A stretch of DNA of 64,000 bases from Skermania sp. ID1734 (lineage in GTDB: Bacteria > Actinomycetota > Actinomycetes > Mycobacteriales > Mycobacteriaceae): NCBI RefSeq assembly GCF_007489285.1, contig NZ_VLIY01000006.1, positions 62,001-126,000 of the forward strand, given 5' to 3'. Numbering within the stretch: position 1 is the stretch's first letter; the number at the start of each line of letters is the position of its first letter. Under the pieces are notes generated by a model. The model searched no databases, was not told the DNA's origin, and was given only the letters and a program-made list of their open reading frames with translations. Position numbers and translations under genes: made by a program. This document shows, in pieces, positions 18,801 through 29,400 of the stretch.

Positions 18801-19025
18801 TTACGCTCCAATCAGTTCGAAGTCGACCTTTTCCCGTACTCCGCAGTCCGGGCAGCACCAGTCGTCGGGAATGGCGTCCCAGGCGGTGCCAGCCGGAAAG
18901 CCCTCGCGCGGAGCACCTTTGGCCTCGTCGTAGATGTAGTCGCAGATGGGGCACTGGTATTGCCGTGCGTGATTTTTCACCGCCCGCGGTGAAAAATCAC
19001 GCACGGAGGGTTGTTGGTCGCTCAT
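18801..19025 (-). CDS. rubA: Rubredoxin, AlkG1/RubA type, with unusual N-terminus
   Basis: This 74-residue rubredoxin has Cx2C pairs CPICD and CPDCG and the AlkG1-type ending [10 protein letters not shown] (an Arg after the second knuckle). Proteins of this class do not replace AlkG in known complementation tests, so its partner is uncertain. The ATG at 19025 overlaps the alkB stop by 4 bp. About 22 residues precede the rubredoxin fold ([16 protein letters not shown]), longer than the usual RubA start, and this stretch is encoded by a perfect 21-bp inverted repeat (18963-19006). The extension therefore looks like an in-frame insertion of a palindrome. Confidence 0.88.
   Translation of the reverse strand: MSDQQPSVRDFSPRAVKNHARQYQCPICDYIYDEAKGAPREGFPAGTAWDAIPDDWCCPDCGVREKVDFELIGA
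18963..19006. repeat. Perfect 21-bp palindrome inside rubA
   Basis: Arms at 18963-18983 and 18986-19006 are exact reverse complements with only a 2-bp centre. They encode the unusual N-terminal extension of RubA. In mRNA this would be a very stable hairpin starting about 20 nt after the rubA start codon. Confidence 0.95.
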
Positions 19026-20257
19026 CGCACGCCTCCGTGCTGGGCCAGGACCCGCTCGCGCTTGCGCGGCTGAATATTGGCGCGGCTGATGTCACCGTTG
19101 TAGTGGTCGAGCACCCGGTGGTCCATCACCTTGCGGAACAGCGGCGGGAAGTAGGTCAGCGAGATCATGCTCGCGTAGCCGCTGGGCAGATTGGGCGCGC
19201 CTTCCATGCTGCGCAGCGTCTGGTAGCGGCGCGTCGGGTTGGCATGGTGGTCGCTGTGCCGCTGCAGGTGGTACAGGAACAGGTTGGTCACGATGTGGTC
19301 GGAGTTCCAGCTGTGCGACGGGGTGCAGCGCTCGTAACGACCCTTCTCGTTCTTCTGCCGCAGCAATCCATAGTGCTCCAGGTAGTTAACCGACTCGAGC
19401 AGCGAGAAGCCGTAGACGGCCTGCAGGAGCAGGAACGGAATGGTCACCGGACCGAACACTGCGATCAGCACACCGAACAGCACTGCCGTCATCACCCAGG
19501 CGTTGAGGACGTCGTTGCTCAGCGTCCACGGGCTCTTGCCGAGGCGCTCCAAACGGGCCTTCTCCAAGTGCCACGAGGATTTGAGGCTGCCCCACACGCT
19601 GCGCGGCAGGAAGGTCCAGAACGACTCGCCGAAACGCGAGCTGGCGGGGTCTTCCGGGGTGGCGACGCGCACGTGGTGGCCGCGGTTGTGCTCGATGTAG
19701 AAGTGCCCGTAGGCAGTCTGGGCGAGGGTGATCTTCGACAGCCAGCGCTCCAGTTCGACCTTCTTGTGGCCGAGTTCGTGCGCGGTGTTGATACCGACAC
19801 CACCCATGACCCCGACAGTGAACGCCAGGCCGATCTTCGAGATCAGTCCCAGCCCGTTGTCCAGGCCCAGCCAGGAGACGGAGTCCGCGGACCACAGGTA
19901 GCAGGCGAAGACCAGGCTCGCCAACTGGAACGGGATATAGATGTAGGTGCAGTAGCGGTAGTACTTGTCGTTCTCGAGCTGTTCCATCACCTCGTCGGGC
20001 GGGTTCTGGCCGTCGGGACCGAAGAAGATGTCCAGGATCGGCAGGATTACGTAGAGCAGGATCGGCCCCATCCACCACCATGTCGGTGCGACGGCAGTCC
20101 AGCCGAGCTCATTGAATGCCCAAACCAGGAATGTTCCGAGGAATACACACGACGGTGGGATGAGTCCCATCAGCCACAGGTAGCGCTTCCTGTCGCGCCA
20201 CTGTTCGGCTGGGACCTCTGCTTTCTCGACTCGCTTCGTTGCGGCTTGTGTCGCCAT
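19022..20257 (-). CDS. alkB: Alkane 1-monooxygenase AlkB
   Basis: This 411-residue integral membrane di-iron enzyme hydroxylates n-alkanes at the terminal carbon. All signature boxes are present: HELGHK, EHNRGHH, LQRHSDHH, and the AlkB-specific NYLEHYGL. There are about six hydrophobic spans, starting at WLMGLIPPSCVFLGTFLVW. It heads the hydroxylase cluster, followed by two rubredoxins and their reductase with 4-bp overlaps. The ATG at 20257 has AGGAGG upstream; an 11-residue extension to 20290 is not needed. A 53-residue membrane peptide gene precedes it by 5 bp. Control is probably by the divergent TetR protein through palindromes at 20469-20552. Confidence 0.96.
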   Translation of the reverse strand: MATQAATKRVEKAEVPAEQWRDRKRYLWLMGLIPPSCVFLGTFLVWAFNELGWTAVAPTWWWMGPILLYVILPILDIFFGPDGQNPPDEVMEQLENDKYYRYCTYIYIPFQLASLVFACYLWSADSVSWLGLDNGLGLISKIGLAFTVGVMGGVGINTAHELGHKKVELERWLSKITLAQTAYGHFYIEHNRGHHVRVATPEDPASSRFGESFWTFLPRSVWGSLKSSWHLEKARLERLGKSPWTLSNDVLNAWVMTAVLFGVLIAVFGPVTIPFLLLQAVYGFSLLESVNYLEHYGLLRQKNEKGRYERCTPSHSWNSDHIVTNLFLYHLQRHSDHHANPTRRYQTLRSMEGAPNLPSGYASMISLTYFPPLFRKVMDHRVLDHYNGDISRANIQPRKRERVLAQHGGVR

Positions 20258-20262
20258 TGACC

Positions 20263-20424
20263 TTATGCCTCCTCTGGAAGTACCGACCAACCGTGGAGAA
20301 CCATGCTGGAGTTGCGCGCGCGGCGTTCCTTCAGAGTTCCGAGCGCGTGGTACACGCCGGGCACGAGCACCGGGGAGAGCATGAACAGCAGCAGCGGAAC
20401 GAGCACCTGCACCATTTCCAACAT
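20263..20424 (-). CDS. Small single-span membrane peptide preceding alkB
   Basis: This 53-residue peptide begins MLEMVQVLVPLLLFMLSPV. It has one hydrophobic N-terminal helix followed by the polar tail LGTLKERRARNSSMVLHGWSVLPEEA. AGAGGTGG lies upstream of the ATG at 20424, and its stop is 5 bp before the alkB ATG, so the two are almost certainly co-transcribed and perhaps coupled. I do not recognise the family. A small membrane partner or stabiliser of AlkB is a reasonable guess. Confidence 0.6.
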   Translation of the reverse strand: MLEMVQVLVPLLLFMLSPVLVPGVYHALGTLKERRARNSSMVLHGWSVLPEEA

Positions 20425-20468
20425 GTCACCACCTCTTCGGTCGGTCAGGGATGTCGGCCACATCCGTT

Positions 20469-20552
20469 ATTTACACCGTGCCTAGAACTGTATTTGACAA
20501 ATACACACGAGTCAAGAGTGTAAATCTCGACTACATATTGGAAGTTGATGTA
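20469..20552. promoter_or_regulatory. Operator cluster in the alkB-tetR divergent promoter region
   Basis: Three inverted repeats lie in the 138-bp gap: ATTTACAC/GTGTAAAT (20469-20476 and 20518-20525), GTATTT-GAC-AAATAC (20490-20504, perfect), and CTACAT/ATGTAG (20531-20536 and 20547-20552). The region is strikingly AT-rich. Several TetR dimers could bind here and control both directions. Confidence 0.6.
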
Positions 20553-20562
20553 GGCTTGCGAC

Positions 20563-21162
20563 ATGTCAGAGTCGCCGAACTTTCAATCCGAGATGCGCCG
20601 GCTGCTGCGCGAGCGAGTCCTCGACGTGGCGCGCGAGCTGGTGGCCGCCGAGGGCTGGTCGGCGGTGAACATGTCCCGCGTCGCCAAGGACGTGGGCGTC
20701 AGCAGGCCGGTGCTGTACAAGGAGATCGGGAATCGCCAAGCCCTGGGCGAGGCACTGCTCGAGCGGGAAACCGACCTGTTCCTGGCCGGCGTCGCCAAGT
20801 GCCTGGCAGCCCAACCGGACGACGTTGTCGCCGGCCTGGCCGACGCCGTCGAATACACCTTGCGCGAAAGCGCGAACAACACCCTGATCAAGGCGATTCT
20901 GACCGGAGAGGGCGGCACCGACCCGGGCCTGCTGCCGTTGTTGGCGGTGGAGCCGGAGCCCGTGCTACACCGCGCGATCAGCGCGCTTTCGGCTGCCGTC
21001 CGTGCGCAGTACGACGTTGCGGACCTCGATGACGAGGACCTCGCGTCGGCAATGGAGGTGGTGGTCCGGTTGGCGCTGAGCCACATGATGCAGCCGCTGG
21101 GCCCAATCGACCATGCCGTCGAGCAAATCCGCAAGATCGGTGGGGCGTTGCTGGCGCGCTGA
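20563..21162 (+). CDS. TetR-family regulator of the alkane operon
   Basis: This 199-residue regulator has the N-terminal HTH VLDVARELVAAEGWSAVNMSRVAKDVGVSRPVLYKEIGNRQALGEALL. The C-terminal domain is helical and ends in a hydrophobic dimer helix (MEVVVRLALSHMMQPLGPIDHAVEQIRKIG). It is divergent from the membrane-peptide/alkB operon across a palindrome-rich promoter region, so it probably represses alkane oxidation genes in the absence of substrate. In M. tuberculosis the comparable regulator (Rv3249c) lies downstream of rubB instead, so the local order differs. Confidence 0.88.
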   Translation: MSESPNFQSEMRRLLRERVLDVARELVAAEGWSAVNMSRVAKDVGVSRPVLYKEIGNRQALGEALLERETDLFLAGVAKCLAAQPDDVVAGLADAVEYTLRESANNTLIKAILTGEGGTDPGLLPLLAVEPEPVLHRAISALSAAVRAQYDVADLDDEDLASAMEVVVRLALSHMMQPLGPIDHAVEQIRKIGGALLAR

Positions 21163-21167
21163 ATGTG

Positions 21168-21241
21168 CGCCCCCGGCAGGACTCGAACCTGCGACCTAGA
21201 GATTAGAAGGCTCTTGCTCTATCCATCTGAGCTACGGAGGC
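21168..21241 (-). tRNA. tRNA-Arg (TCT)
   Basis: Minus-strand cloverleaf: acceptor GCCTCCG pairs with CGGGGGC with one G-T pair, the D-arm is AGCTC..GAGC, the anticodon loop CTTCTAA gives TCT, and the T-arm is GTTCGAGTC. CCA is not encoded. It is convergent with the TetR gene, 5 bp after its stop. Confidence 0.93.
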
Positions 21242-21348
21242 TTGCCGGGCAGCGATAGTGCGCCACACAGGATCTATCGGGCACGGCATTCGAGAGTATA
21301 ACCGCGGGGGATCAAGGTGCCCTGCGACACAGCTCTACCCTGGAAGCC

Positions 21349-23406
21349 ATGGCATCACCCGAGCTGGTCGGCACCGCGCCCGGCCTGCGAGACCGCCCGG
21401 CTGCTTCGAGCGTTCTCTTCGTTTTATCCGCTGCAGTTGCGGCGCTCGTGGCGGCATTGGTCGTGGGTCTTTCCGCCGCGAACGCGCTGGTCTTGCTGGG
21501 TATCCCCGATCCCGGGCCACTGACGACGTACGGGCTTCCGGCAGTGCGCGCGATCGCCGAGGGCGCCGGGGTGATCAGCATCGGGTCGTTGTTGTTGGCG
21601 GCATTTCTGGTGCCACCACAACGCAGCGGAATCTTGGATGTCGACGGCTACCGCGCCGTTCGCATCGCCTCGAACGCAGCGTTGGCATGGGCGATCTGCG
21701 CGGCCTTGCTCGTGCCGCTGACCCTGTCGGACACCTCGGGACAATCCATCGCTGTCGCTGTGCGGGCGCCGAACTTCTGGAGTTCGATCGGGCAGGTCGA
21801 ACTCGCGTCGGCCTGGCGGGCGACCGCGATCATGGCACTTGTCCTCGCGGTGGCTTGCCGAGTGATATTGCGGTGGGGCTGGACACCGCTGCTGTTGGGG
21901 CTGGCGCTTTTCACCCTGATGCCGTTGGCGATTACCGGGCACTCATCGGCGGGCGGTTCCCACGACGTCGCCACCAATAGCTTGATCCTGCATCTGGTGT
22001 CGGCGTCGCTGTGGGCGGGCGGACTGTTTGCGCTGTTGGTGCTGGCACGTCACGGCGGCGCCCACACCGATGTTGCCGCGCGGCGGTTTTCCGCACTAGC
22101 CGGCGTCGCGTATGTGGTGATCGCGGTCAGCGGCGTCCTCAACACCCTGGTCCGAATCCCGTTGAGCGACTTGTTCACCAGCACCTACGGTCGACTTGTG
22201 CTGGCCAAGGTGGCCGCGCTCATAGCGCTGGGATGCCTCGGCTTCATGCAGCGCAAGCGGTCGCTGCCGGCGCTCGCTGCCGACCCGACGTCACGGTCGG
22301 CTCTGCTGCGTTTCGCCGGTATCGAGGCAATCTTGTTCGCGGCGACCATCGGGCTCGCAGTCGGACTCGGACGTACCCCGCCACCCGCCGACGCCGAGAC
22401 CAAACCGAGCCTCACCGAGGTGGCGCTCGGCTACAACCTCGACGGGCCGCCGACATTCGCGCGAATCTTGTTCGACTGGCGCTTCGACCTCATCTATGGC
22501 ACGGCGGCCATCGTCATGGCGGTGCTCTATGTGGTCGGCGTCCGCCACCTGCGAGCCCGCGGCGACAAGTGGCCGGTCGGTCGCACCATCGCGTGGCTGG
22601 CGGGCTGCTTGACGATTCTGTTCGCGACCTCGTCCGGCATGGGTCGGTACGCGCCGGCGATGTTCAGCGTGCACATGGAAATGCACATGGCGCTGTCGAT
22701 GCTTGCACCGGTGTTGCTGGTGCTGGGCGGACCGGTCACGCTGGCGCTGCGCGCCCTCAAGCCCGCCGGCAAGGACGCGCCGCCCGGCCTTCGCGAGTGG
22801 GTGCTCGCCGCCGTGCACAATCCCGTCTCACGATTTCTGACTCATCCCATCGTCGCGTCGGTGATCTTTGTCGGCAGCTTCTATGGCCTGTACTTCGGCG
22901 GCATCTTCAACGCGGTCGTGGATTCCCACGCGGCGCACCTGCTGATGAATCTGCACTTCCTCGTCAGCGGCTACCTCTTCTATTGGGTGGTGATCGGCGT
23001 AGATCCGTCGCCGCGCCGGGTGCCGCCCGTGGTAAAGGTGGCGATGGTCTTTGCCACGTTGCCCTTCCACGCTTTCTTTGGTGTCACCTTGATGAGTATG
23101 GATTCGGTCATGGGGGGATGGTTCTACCGCACCCTCGGACTGCCCTGGCACATCAACTTGCTTTCCGATCAGCACCTCGGCGGTGCAATCGCGTGGGCGA
23201 CTGGTGAAGTACCGCTCGTGCTGGTCATGCTGGCGCTGTTGGTTCAGTGGTCCAGGTCGGATCGACGGACCGCTAAGCGAATCGACCGGGCCGCGGACCG
23301 CGACGATGACGCCGAGTTGGCGGCCTATAACCGGATGCTGGCCGAGCTCACCCGCCGGGAACGCGAATCGCAGCATGGCCCGCCGAGTCCTAGCAGCAGC
23401 CACTGA
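21349..23406 (+). CDS. CopD/CtaG fusion membrane protein
   Basis: This 685-residue protein has about 15 hydrophobic spans. The N-terminal half resembles CopD copper-import proteins (ITGHSSAGGSHDVATNSLILHLVSASLWAGGLFALLVLARHGG). The C-terminal half resembles the CtaG cytochrome-oxidase assembly family (MFSVHMEMHMALSMLAPVLLVLGGPVTLALRAL, MNLHFLVSGYLFYWVVIGVDP, and FHAFFGVTLMSMDSVMGGWFY). Rv0102 has the same fusion. His and Met residues in the C-terminal half probably bind copper for oxidase assembly. The ATG at 21349 follows TACCCT (21336-21341) by 7 nt, implying a leaderless mRNA. The tail is polar and charged. Confidence 0.87.
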   Translation: MASPELVGTAPGLRDRPAASSVLFVLSAAVAALVAALVVGLSAANALVLLGIPDPGPLTTYGLPAVRAIAEGAGVISIGSLLLAAFLVPPQRSGILDVDGYRAVRIASNAALAWAICAALLVPLTLSDTSGQSIAVAVRAPNFWSSIGQVELASAWRATAIMALVLAVACRVILRWGWTPLLLGLALFTLMPLAITGHSSAGGSHDVATNSLILHLVSASLWAGGLFALLVLARHGGAHTDVAARRFSALAGVAYVVIAVSGVLNTLVRIPLSDLFTSTYGRLVLAKVAALIALGCLGFMQRKRSLPALAADPTSRSALLRFAGIEAILFAATIGLAVGLGRTPPPADAETKPSLTEVALGYNLDGPPTFARILFDWRFDLIYGTAAIVMAVLYVVGVRHLRARGDKWPVGRTIAWLAGCLTILFATSSGMGRYAPAMFSVHMEMHMALSMLAPVLLVLGGPVTLALRALKPAGKDAPPGLREWVLAAVHNPVSRFLTHPIVASVIFVGSFYGLYFGGIFNAVVDSHAAHLLMNLHFLVSGYLFYWVVIGVDPSPRRVPPVVKVAMVFATLPFHAFFGVTLMSMDSVMGGWFYRTLGLPWHINLLSDQHLGGAIAWATGEVPLVLVMLALLVQWSRSDRRTAKRIDRAADRDDDAELAAYNRMLAELTRRERESQHGPPSPSSSH

Positions 23407-23568
23407 CAGATTCGCCGCGCGCAGCGACGTTACGACCAAATCTGTCCACAGCCCGCTCGGCTATCCACAGATTCCAAATCTCCTCGTTCCGGACGGCTTT
23501 CCTCGGTGAAGCTGGTATCGGCGCAGCGCTCGGCGAGCGCCGAGCAAAATCCGAAGGGGGAGAAACTG

Positions 23569-24027
23569 ATGTACGAGGCGCACGCCGCGATTGTCGGCAA
23601 GGTAATCAGCGACCCGATCAAGCGCACGGCTGCCAGCGGCGACGAGGTCATGTCGTTTCGAATGGCGAGCAACGCCCGACGACAGGACAGGAACACGGGT
23701 GAGTGGGTGGGCGGCGGCACCCTCTACGTGACGGTGAGCTGCTGGCGGCGACTCGTGTCCGGCGTCGGAGCGTCGATCATGCGTGGTGACCCGATCATTG
23801 CCTACGGCCAGCTGAGGTCGAGTCAGTACACCACCAAGGACGGTGTGGAACGCAACGATCTCGAATTACGGGCCACCGCCATCGGCCCGGACCTCGCCCG
23901 CTGCACGGTCAAGGTGGAGCGGCCCAGGCGGGTCAGCGTCGAACCGGTGGTGCTTGCGCCGACAGAGAGTGAGGGCGCGCCGGATGTTGCTGAAGCAACC
24001 GAAACCGATGTGCCGGTAGCAGTCTGA
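23569..24027 (+). CDS. ssbB: Single-stranded DNA-binding protein paralogue
   Basis: This 152-residue OB-fold protein begins YEAHAAIVGKVISDPIKRTAASGDEVMSFRMASNARRQDRNTGEWVGGGTLYVTVSCW, the typical SSB beta-barrel. The acidic DDIPF-type C-terminal tail of the essential SSB is missing; it ends TETDVPVAV. This fits the second mycobacterial SSB (Rv2478c/MSMEG_4701 type), which is non-essential and linked to stress or recombination. It lies just before ettA, as in M. tuberculosis. The ATG at 23569 has GAAGGGGGAG upstream; an in-frame extension back to 23506 lacks any ribosome site. Confidence 0.88.
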   Translation: MYEAHAAIVGKVISDPIKRTAASGDEVMSFRMASNARRQDRNTGEWVGGGTLYVTVSCWRRLVSGVGASIMRGDPIIAYGQLRSSQYTTKDGVERNDLELRATAIGPDLARCTVKVERPRRVSVEPVVLAPTESEGAPDVAEATETDVPVAV

Positions 24028-24040
24028 GCAGATCGCGGCG

Positions 24041-24073
24041 GCACGCCCTGCGCCAGTCCGGGCCGGGGCGTGC
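24041..24073 (+). terminator. Hairpin after the SSB gene
   Basis: GCACGCCC (24041-24048) pairs with GGGCGTGC (24066-24073) around a 17-nt GC-rich loop. There is no T-run, as is common for mycobacterial terminators. It lies between ssbB and the independent ettA promoter. Confidence 0.5.
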
Positions 24074-24148
24074 TCGCTCGTACCGGGCGGCTAGCGCGAT
24101 TAACCGCGGATTACAGGACCGCAGAACCGCACCGATAGGCTAGGAACT

Positions 24149-25822
<1,674 letters not shown>

Positions 25823-25824
25823 TC

Positions 25825-26310
25825 GTGAGCCAAAACCCATCGGCAACTCGACAGGTGCCGGCCGAGTCGGCGGACGGCGCAGCCAAGACGTTCACGTGCG
25901 AAGTCGAGGTCCGCTGGGCCGACCTCGACATGCTCGGCCACGTCAACAACGTCAAGTACCTCGAGTACGCGATGGAAGCGCGCGTGAAGTTCTACAAATC
26001 GCTGTTCTTCGACGAGAAGCTCGGCGCCGGTGAAAATGACCGACGCCGAGCAGTGGTTCTTCGGACGACCGACATCGACTACATTCGCCCGATTCTGGCG
26101 GAATCCGGGCCGCTCGCGGTCGGCGTGGCCATCACCCATATCGGCAACTCGTCCTACGGCATCCGCCATACCCTGCGCGATGTCGGCGGCACGGTGTGCG
26201 CGGTGGTCAACGCCGTCATGGTTGGTTTCGATCTGGAAACCCAGCAGGCTCGTCAGTTGTTCGACATTGAGCGCCAGCGACTCTCGGAGTATCTGATCAC
26301 GGTTGGCTAA
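25825..26310 (+). CDS. Acyl-CoA thioesterase (4HBT hot-dog fold)
   Basis: This 161-residue single hot-dog protein has the 4-hydroxybenzoyl-CoA thioesterase-like core FTCEVEVRWADLDMLGHVNNVKYLEYAMEARVKF, with the catalytic-type Asp in WADLD and the HVNN helix start. It starts with GTG at 25825, two bases after the ettA stop, and so is probably in the same transcript. Its fold is similar to the thioesterase at 31304-31786 on the other side of gdh, although the two differ in sequence. The substrate is unknown. The ORF extending upstream of 25825 is ettA in another phase. Confidence 0.85.
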   Translation: MSQNPSATRQVPAESADGAAKTFTCEVEVRWADLDMLGHVNNVKYLEYAMEARVKFYKSLFFDEKLGAGENDRRRAVVLRTTDIDYIRPILAESGPLAVGVAITHIGNSSYGIRHTLRDVGGTVCAVVNAVMVGFDLETQQARQLFDIERQRLSEYLITVG

Positions 26311-26414
26311 ACCGGGGTAGTCCTCTTTCGAGTGCCGGATTCCAACGGCACCGCGCCAGCTGCCCGACTAGTGTCGGAATTGCCTCGGCGCGTCGATGAG
26401 GAGAGCGGGTCACC

Positions 26415-29400
26415 ATGGCGGCTTCGTCTGAACTGTCGGACACCGAATGGAAATCGCGGCTGTCTGAGAAGTTGCGCTCAGACCTCGACGAACTCGAACA
26501 GGCGTATTTCCGTCACATCGACACCGGCGACGCCGACTGCGGGGTTACGTCGAGCTCGCAGGCCGTTTTCGCTCGTCACGTCCAGTTGGCACTGAACCGG
26601 CCGGAAAACCAAGCCGTGACGCGCGTTTACCGGCCTGGTGACGACTCCGGAATTGGCGCGGCCGTACAGATCGTGACCGACGATATGCCGCTGTTGGTGC
26701 AATCGGTGACGTCGATGATCGCCCGCCACGGCGCGTCGCTGAGCGAGATAGTCCATCCGATTTTCGACGTCGTGCGCAGTGACGACGGGCAACTGGAGCG
26801 CGTCGAGCCCTATGACGTCGATCGGCCGCCGCCAGATGGGCGGATCCGTGAGTCGTGGATGCACGTCCAACTGCATCCGTCCACCGAGGAGAAAGTTCTC
26901 GACCGCATCGAGGAGAACGTCACGTCGGTGCTTGCCAACGTCCGGCGGGTGGTCGCGGACACGCCTGAGATGTGCAGAGTGCAGACCGAACTCGCGGACC
27001 GCCTCGAACAGGTCGCGGACTCCGGAGACGGACCGTATTCGGCGACAGAATTGGCCGATTGCGCCCGGCTGCTGCGGTGGCTGTCCGACGGCCATTATCG
27101 GCTCTTGGGCTATCGCCGCTACGACGCCGACGGCGCCGGCAAGGCCGAGGCGGCCGCCGAAAGCGGGCTGGGGCTCTTGCGTCCGGACCTGTCATCCAGC
27201 ACCGACACCGACATCCCGGAGCCGATAGTCGGCCCCGACCGACCGCTGCTGACGCTCACCCAGGGCTCGGCTCCCTCGACCATCCACCGTGCGGTGTATC
27301 CGTACTTCGTCGCGACGGCCGCGCTCGACGAGTCCGGATCCATCGTTGGCGAGCACATGTTCGTCGGACTGTTCACCGGGACGGCACTGCATGAGAATGT
27401 GCTGGAAATTCCGGTCATCGAGCGGCGGGTGCGCAACGTCATCGAGCGCGCCGGCTACGACATGAACTCGTTCTCGGGCCAGGCGATGCTCGAGGTCATT
27501 CAGTCGTTCCCGCGCACGGAGCTGTTCTCTTCCGACGAAGACACGCTGTTCGCCACCACCAGCACGGTGCTGAATGTCGGCCTGCGCCGGCAGGTGCGGC
27601 TGTTCCTGCGTGAAGACATCTTCGGCCGGTATGTGTCCTGCCTCGTTTACCTGCCGCGCGATCGCTACACCACGCGCGTGCGCTTAGAGATGCAGGACAT
27701 TCTGGTGCGCGAACTCGGCGGTGTGTCGATCGAGTACTCGGCCCGGGTGACCGAATCCGACCTCGCCAACGTCCATTTCACAGTTCGTCGGCCGACCGAC
27801 GCCAAGAAGCCTGTCGATTGCTCGGAAAACAACCGGCTGCGAATCCAGGAGTTGCTGACGCAGGCCAGTCGCACGTGGGACGACTATCTGGGCGACGAGG
27901 TCGAGGAGACCTCGGAGGTGGACCGGGCACTGGCGCAGCGTTACGGCGAGGTGTTTCCCGAGGCCTACAAGCAGGACTTCGACGCATCTCGCGCGGTGGC
28001 CGACATCGTGCGGCTGGAACGCCTCGAAGAGGGCAAGATCGACATGCACCTCTACCGCAACGAGGATGCGGAGAAGGGGCATTGGCGATTCACCCTCTAC
28101 ATCGCCGGAGCCGGCATTTCACTGAGCCAGGTGCTTCCGGTATTGCAGAGCCTGGGTGTCGAAGTGCGCGATGAACGACCGTACTCGGTTCAACTGCGCT
28201 CGGGGCCACAACGCTGGATCTACGACTTCGGCCTCGTCGCCCCGTCGGAACTACTGCGCGGCGCCCTAGACCAGAACATGGACACGGCGCTGGTCGAAAA
28301 GACCCACTCGAACGACACTATCGAAGAACTCGATCTGCAGCGCCGCTTCACCGACGCATTCCGGGCGACGTGGTTCCGCGATGCTGAGGCCGACAACTTC
28401 AACGAACTCGTGTTGCGGGCCGGACTGCACTGGCGGGAAGTGGCCATGCTGCGCGCTTACGCAAAATACCTGCGGCAGGCCGGTTTTCCGTACAGCCAGT
28501 TCAACATCGCCCGGGTGCTGCTGAACCAGCCGGATACTGCCCGGTTACTGGTCGAGTTCTTCAAGGCAAATTTCGACCCGGACAACGCCTCCGAGGAGCG
28601 GGCCGACGACCTCGAACAGCAACTGCGCGAAGAGATCGATGCTGTGGTCAGCCTGGACGTGGACCGGATTCTGCGCGCCATGTTGGGATTGATGAAGGCG
28701 ACGTTGCGGACCAACTACTTCGTCGGCAACGGCGACGACGCGGACCGTCCGCTGCTGTCGTTCAAGGTCGAGCCCCGAGAAATTTCCGAATTGCCCAAGC
28801 CCAGACCGCGTTTCGAGGTTTTCGTGTACGCCCCGCGGGTCGAGGGCGTGCATCTGCGGTTCGGTCCGGTCGCCCGCGGTGGCCTGCGCTGGTCCGATCG
28901 ACAGGAAGACTTCCGCACCGAGATCCTGGGCCTGGTCAAGGCGCAGGCGGTAAAGAATGCGGTGATCGTGCCGGTCGGCGCGAAGGGCGGATTCGTCGTG
29001 AAGGATCCGCCGGCGTCGACCGACGATGCCGCCGCCGACCGGCAGGCGTTCCGGGACGAAGGAGTGGCCTGCTACCGGCTGTTCATTTCCGGATTGCTCG
29101 ACGTGACCGACAACGTCGATCGCGCCTCGGGCAAGGTTTTGCCGCCGCCGCGGGTGGTTCGTAAAGACGGAGATGACACCTACCTGGTGGTGGCTGCCGA
29201 CAAGGGCACCGCGACCTTCTCCGACATCGCCAACGACGTTGCGCGCCAATATGGTTTCTGGCTCGATGACGCTTTCGCCTCCGGCGGATCCGCCGGCTAC
29301 GACCACAAGGCCATGGGCATCACCGCCAAGGGTGCGTGGGAGGCCGTCAAGCGGCACTTCCGCGAAATGGACCACGACACGCAGACCGAGGATTTCACCG

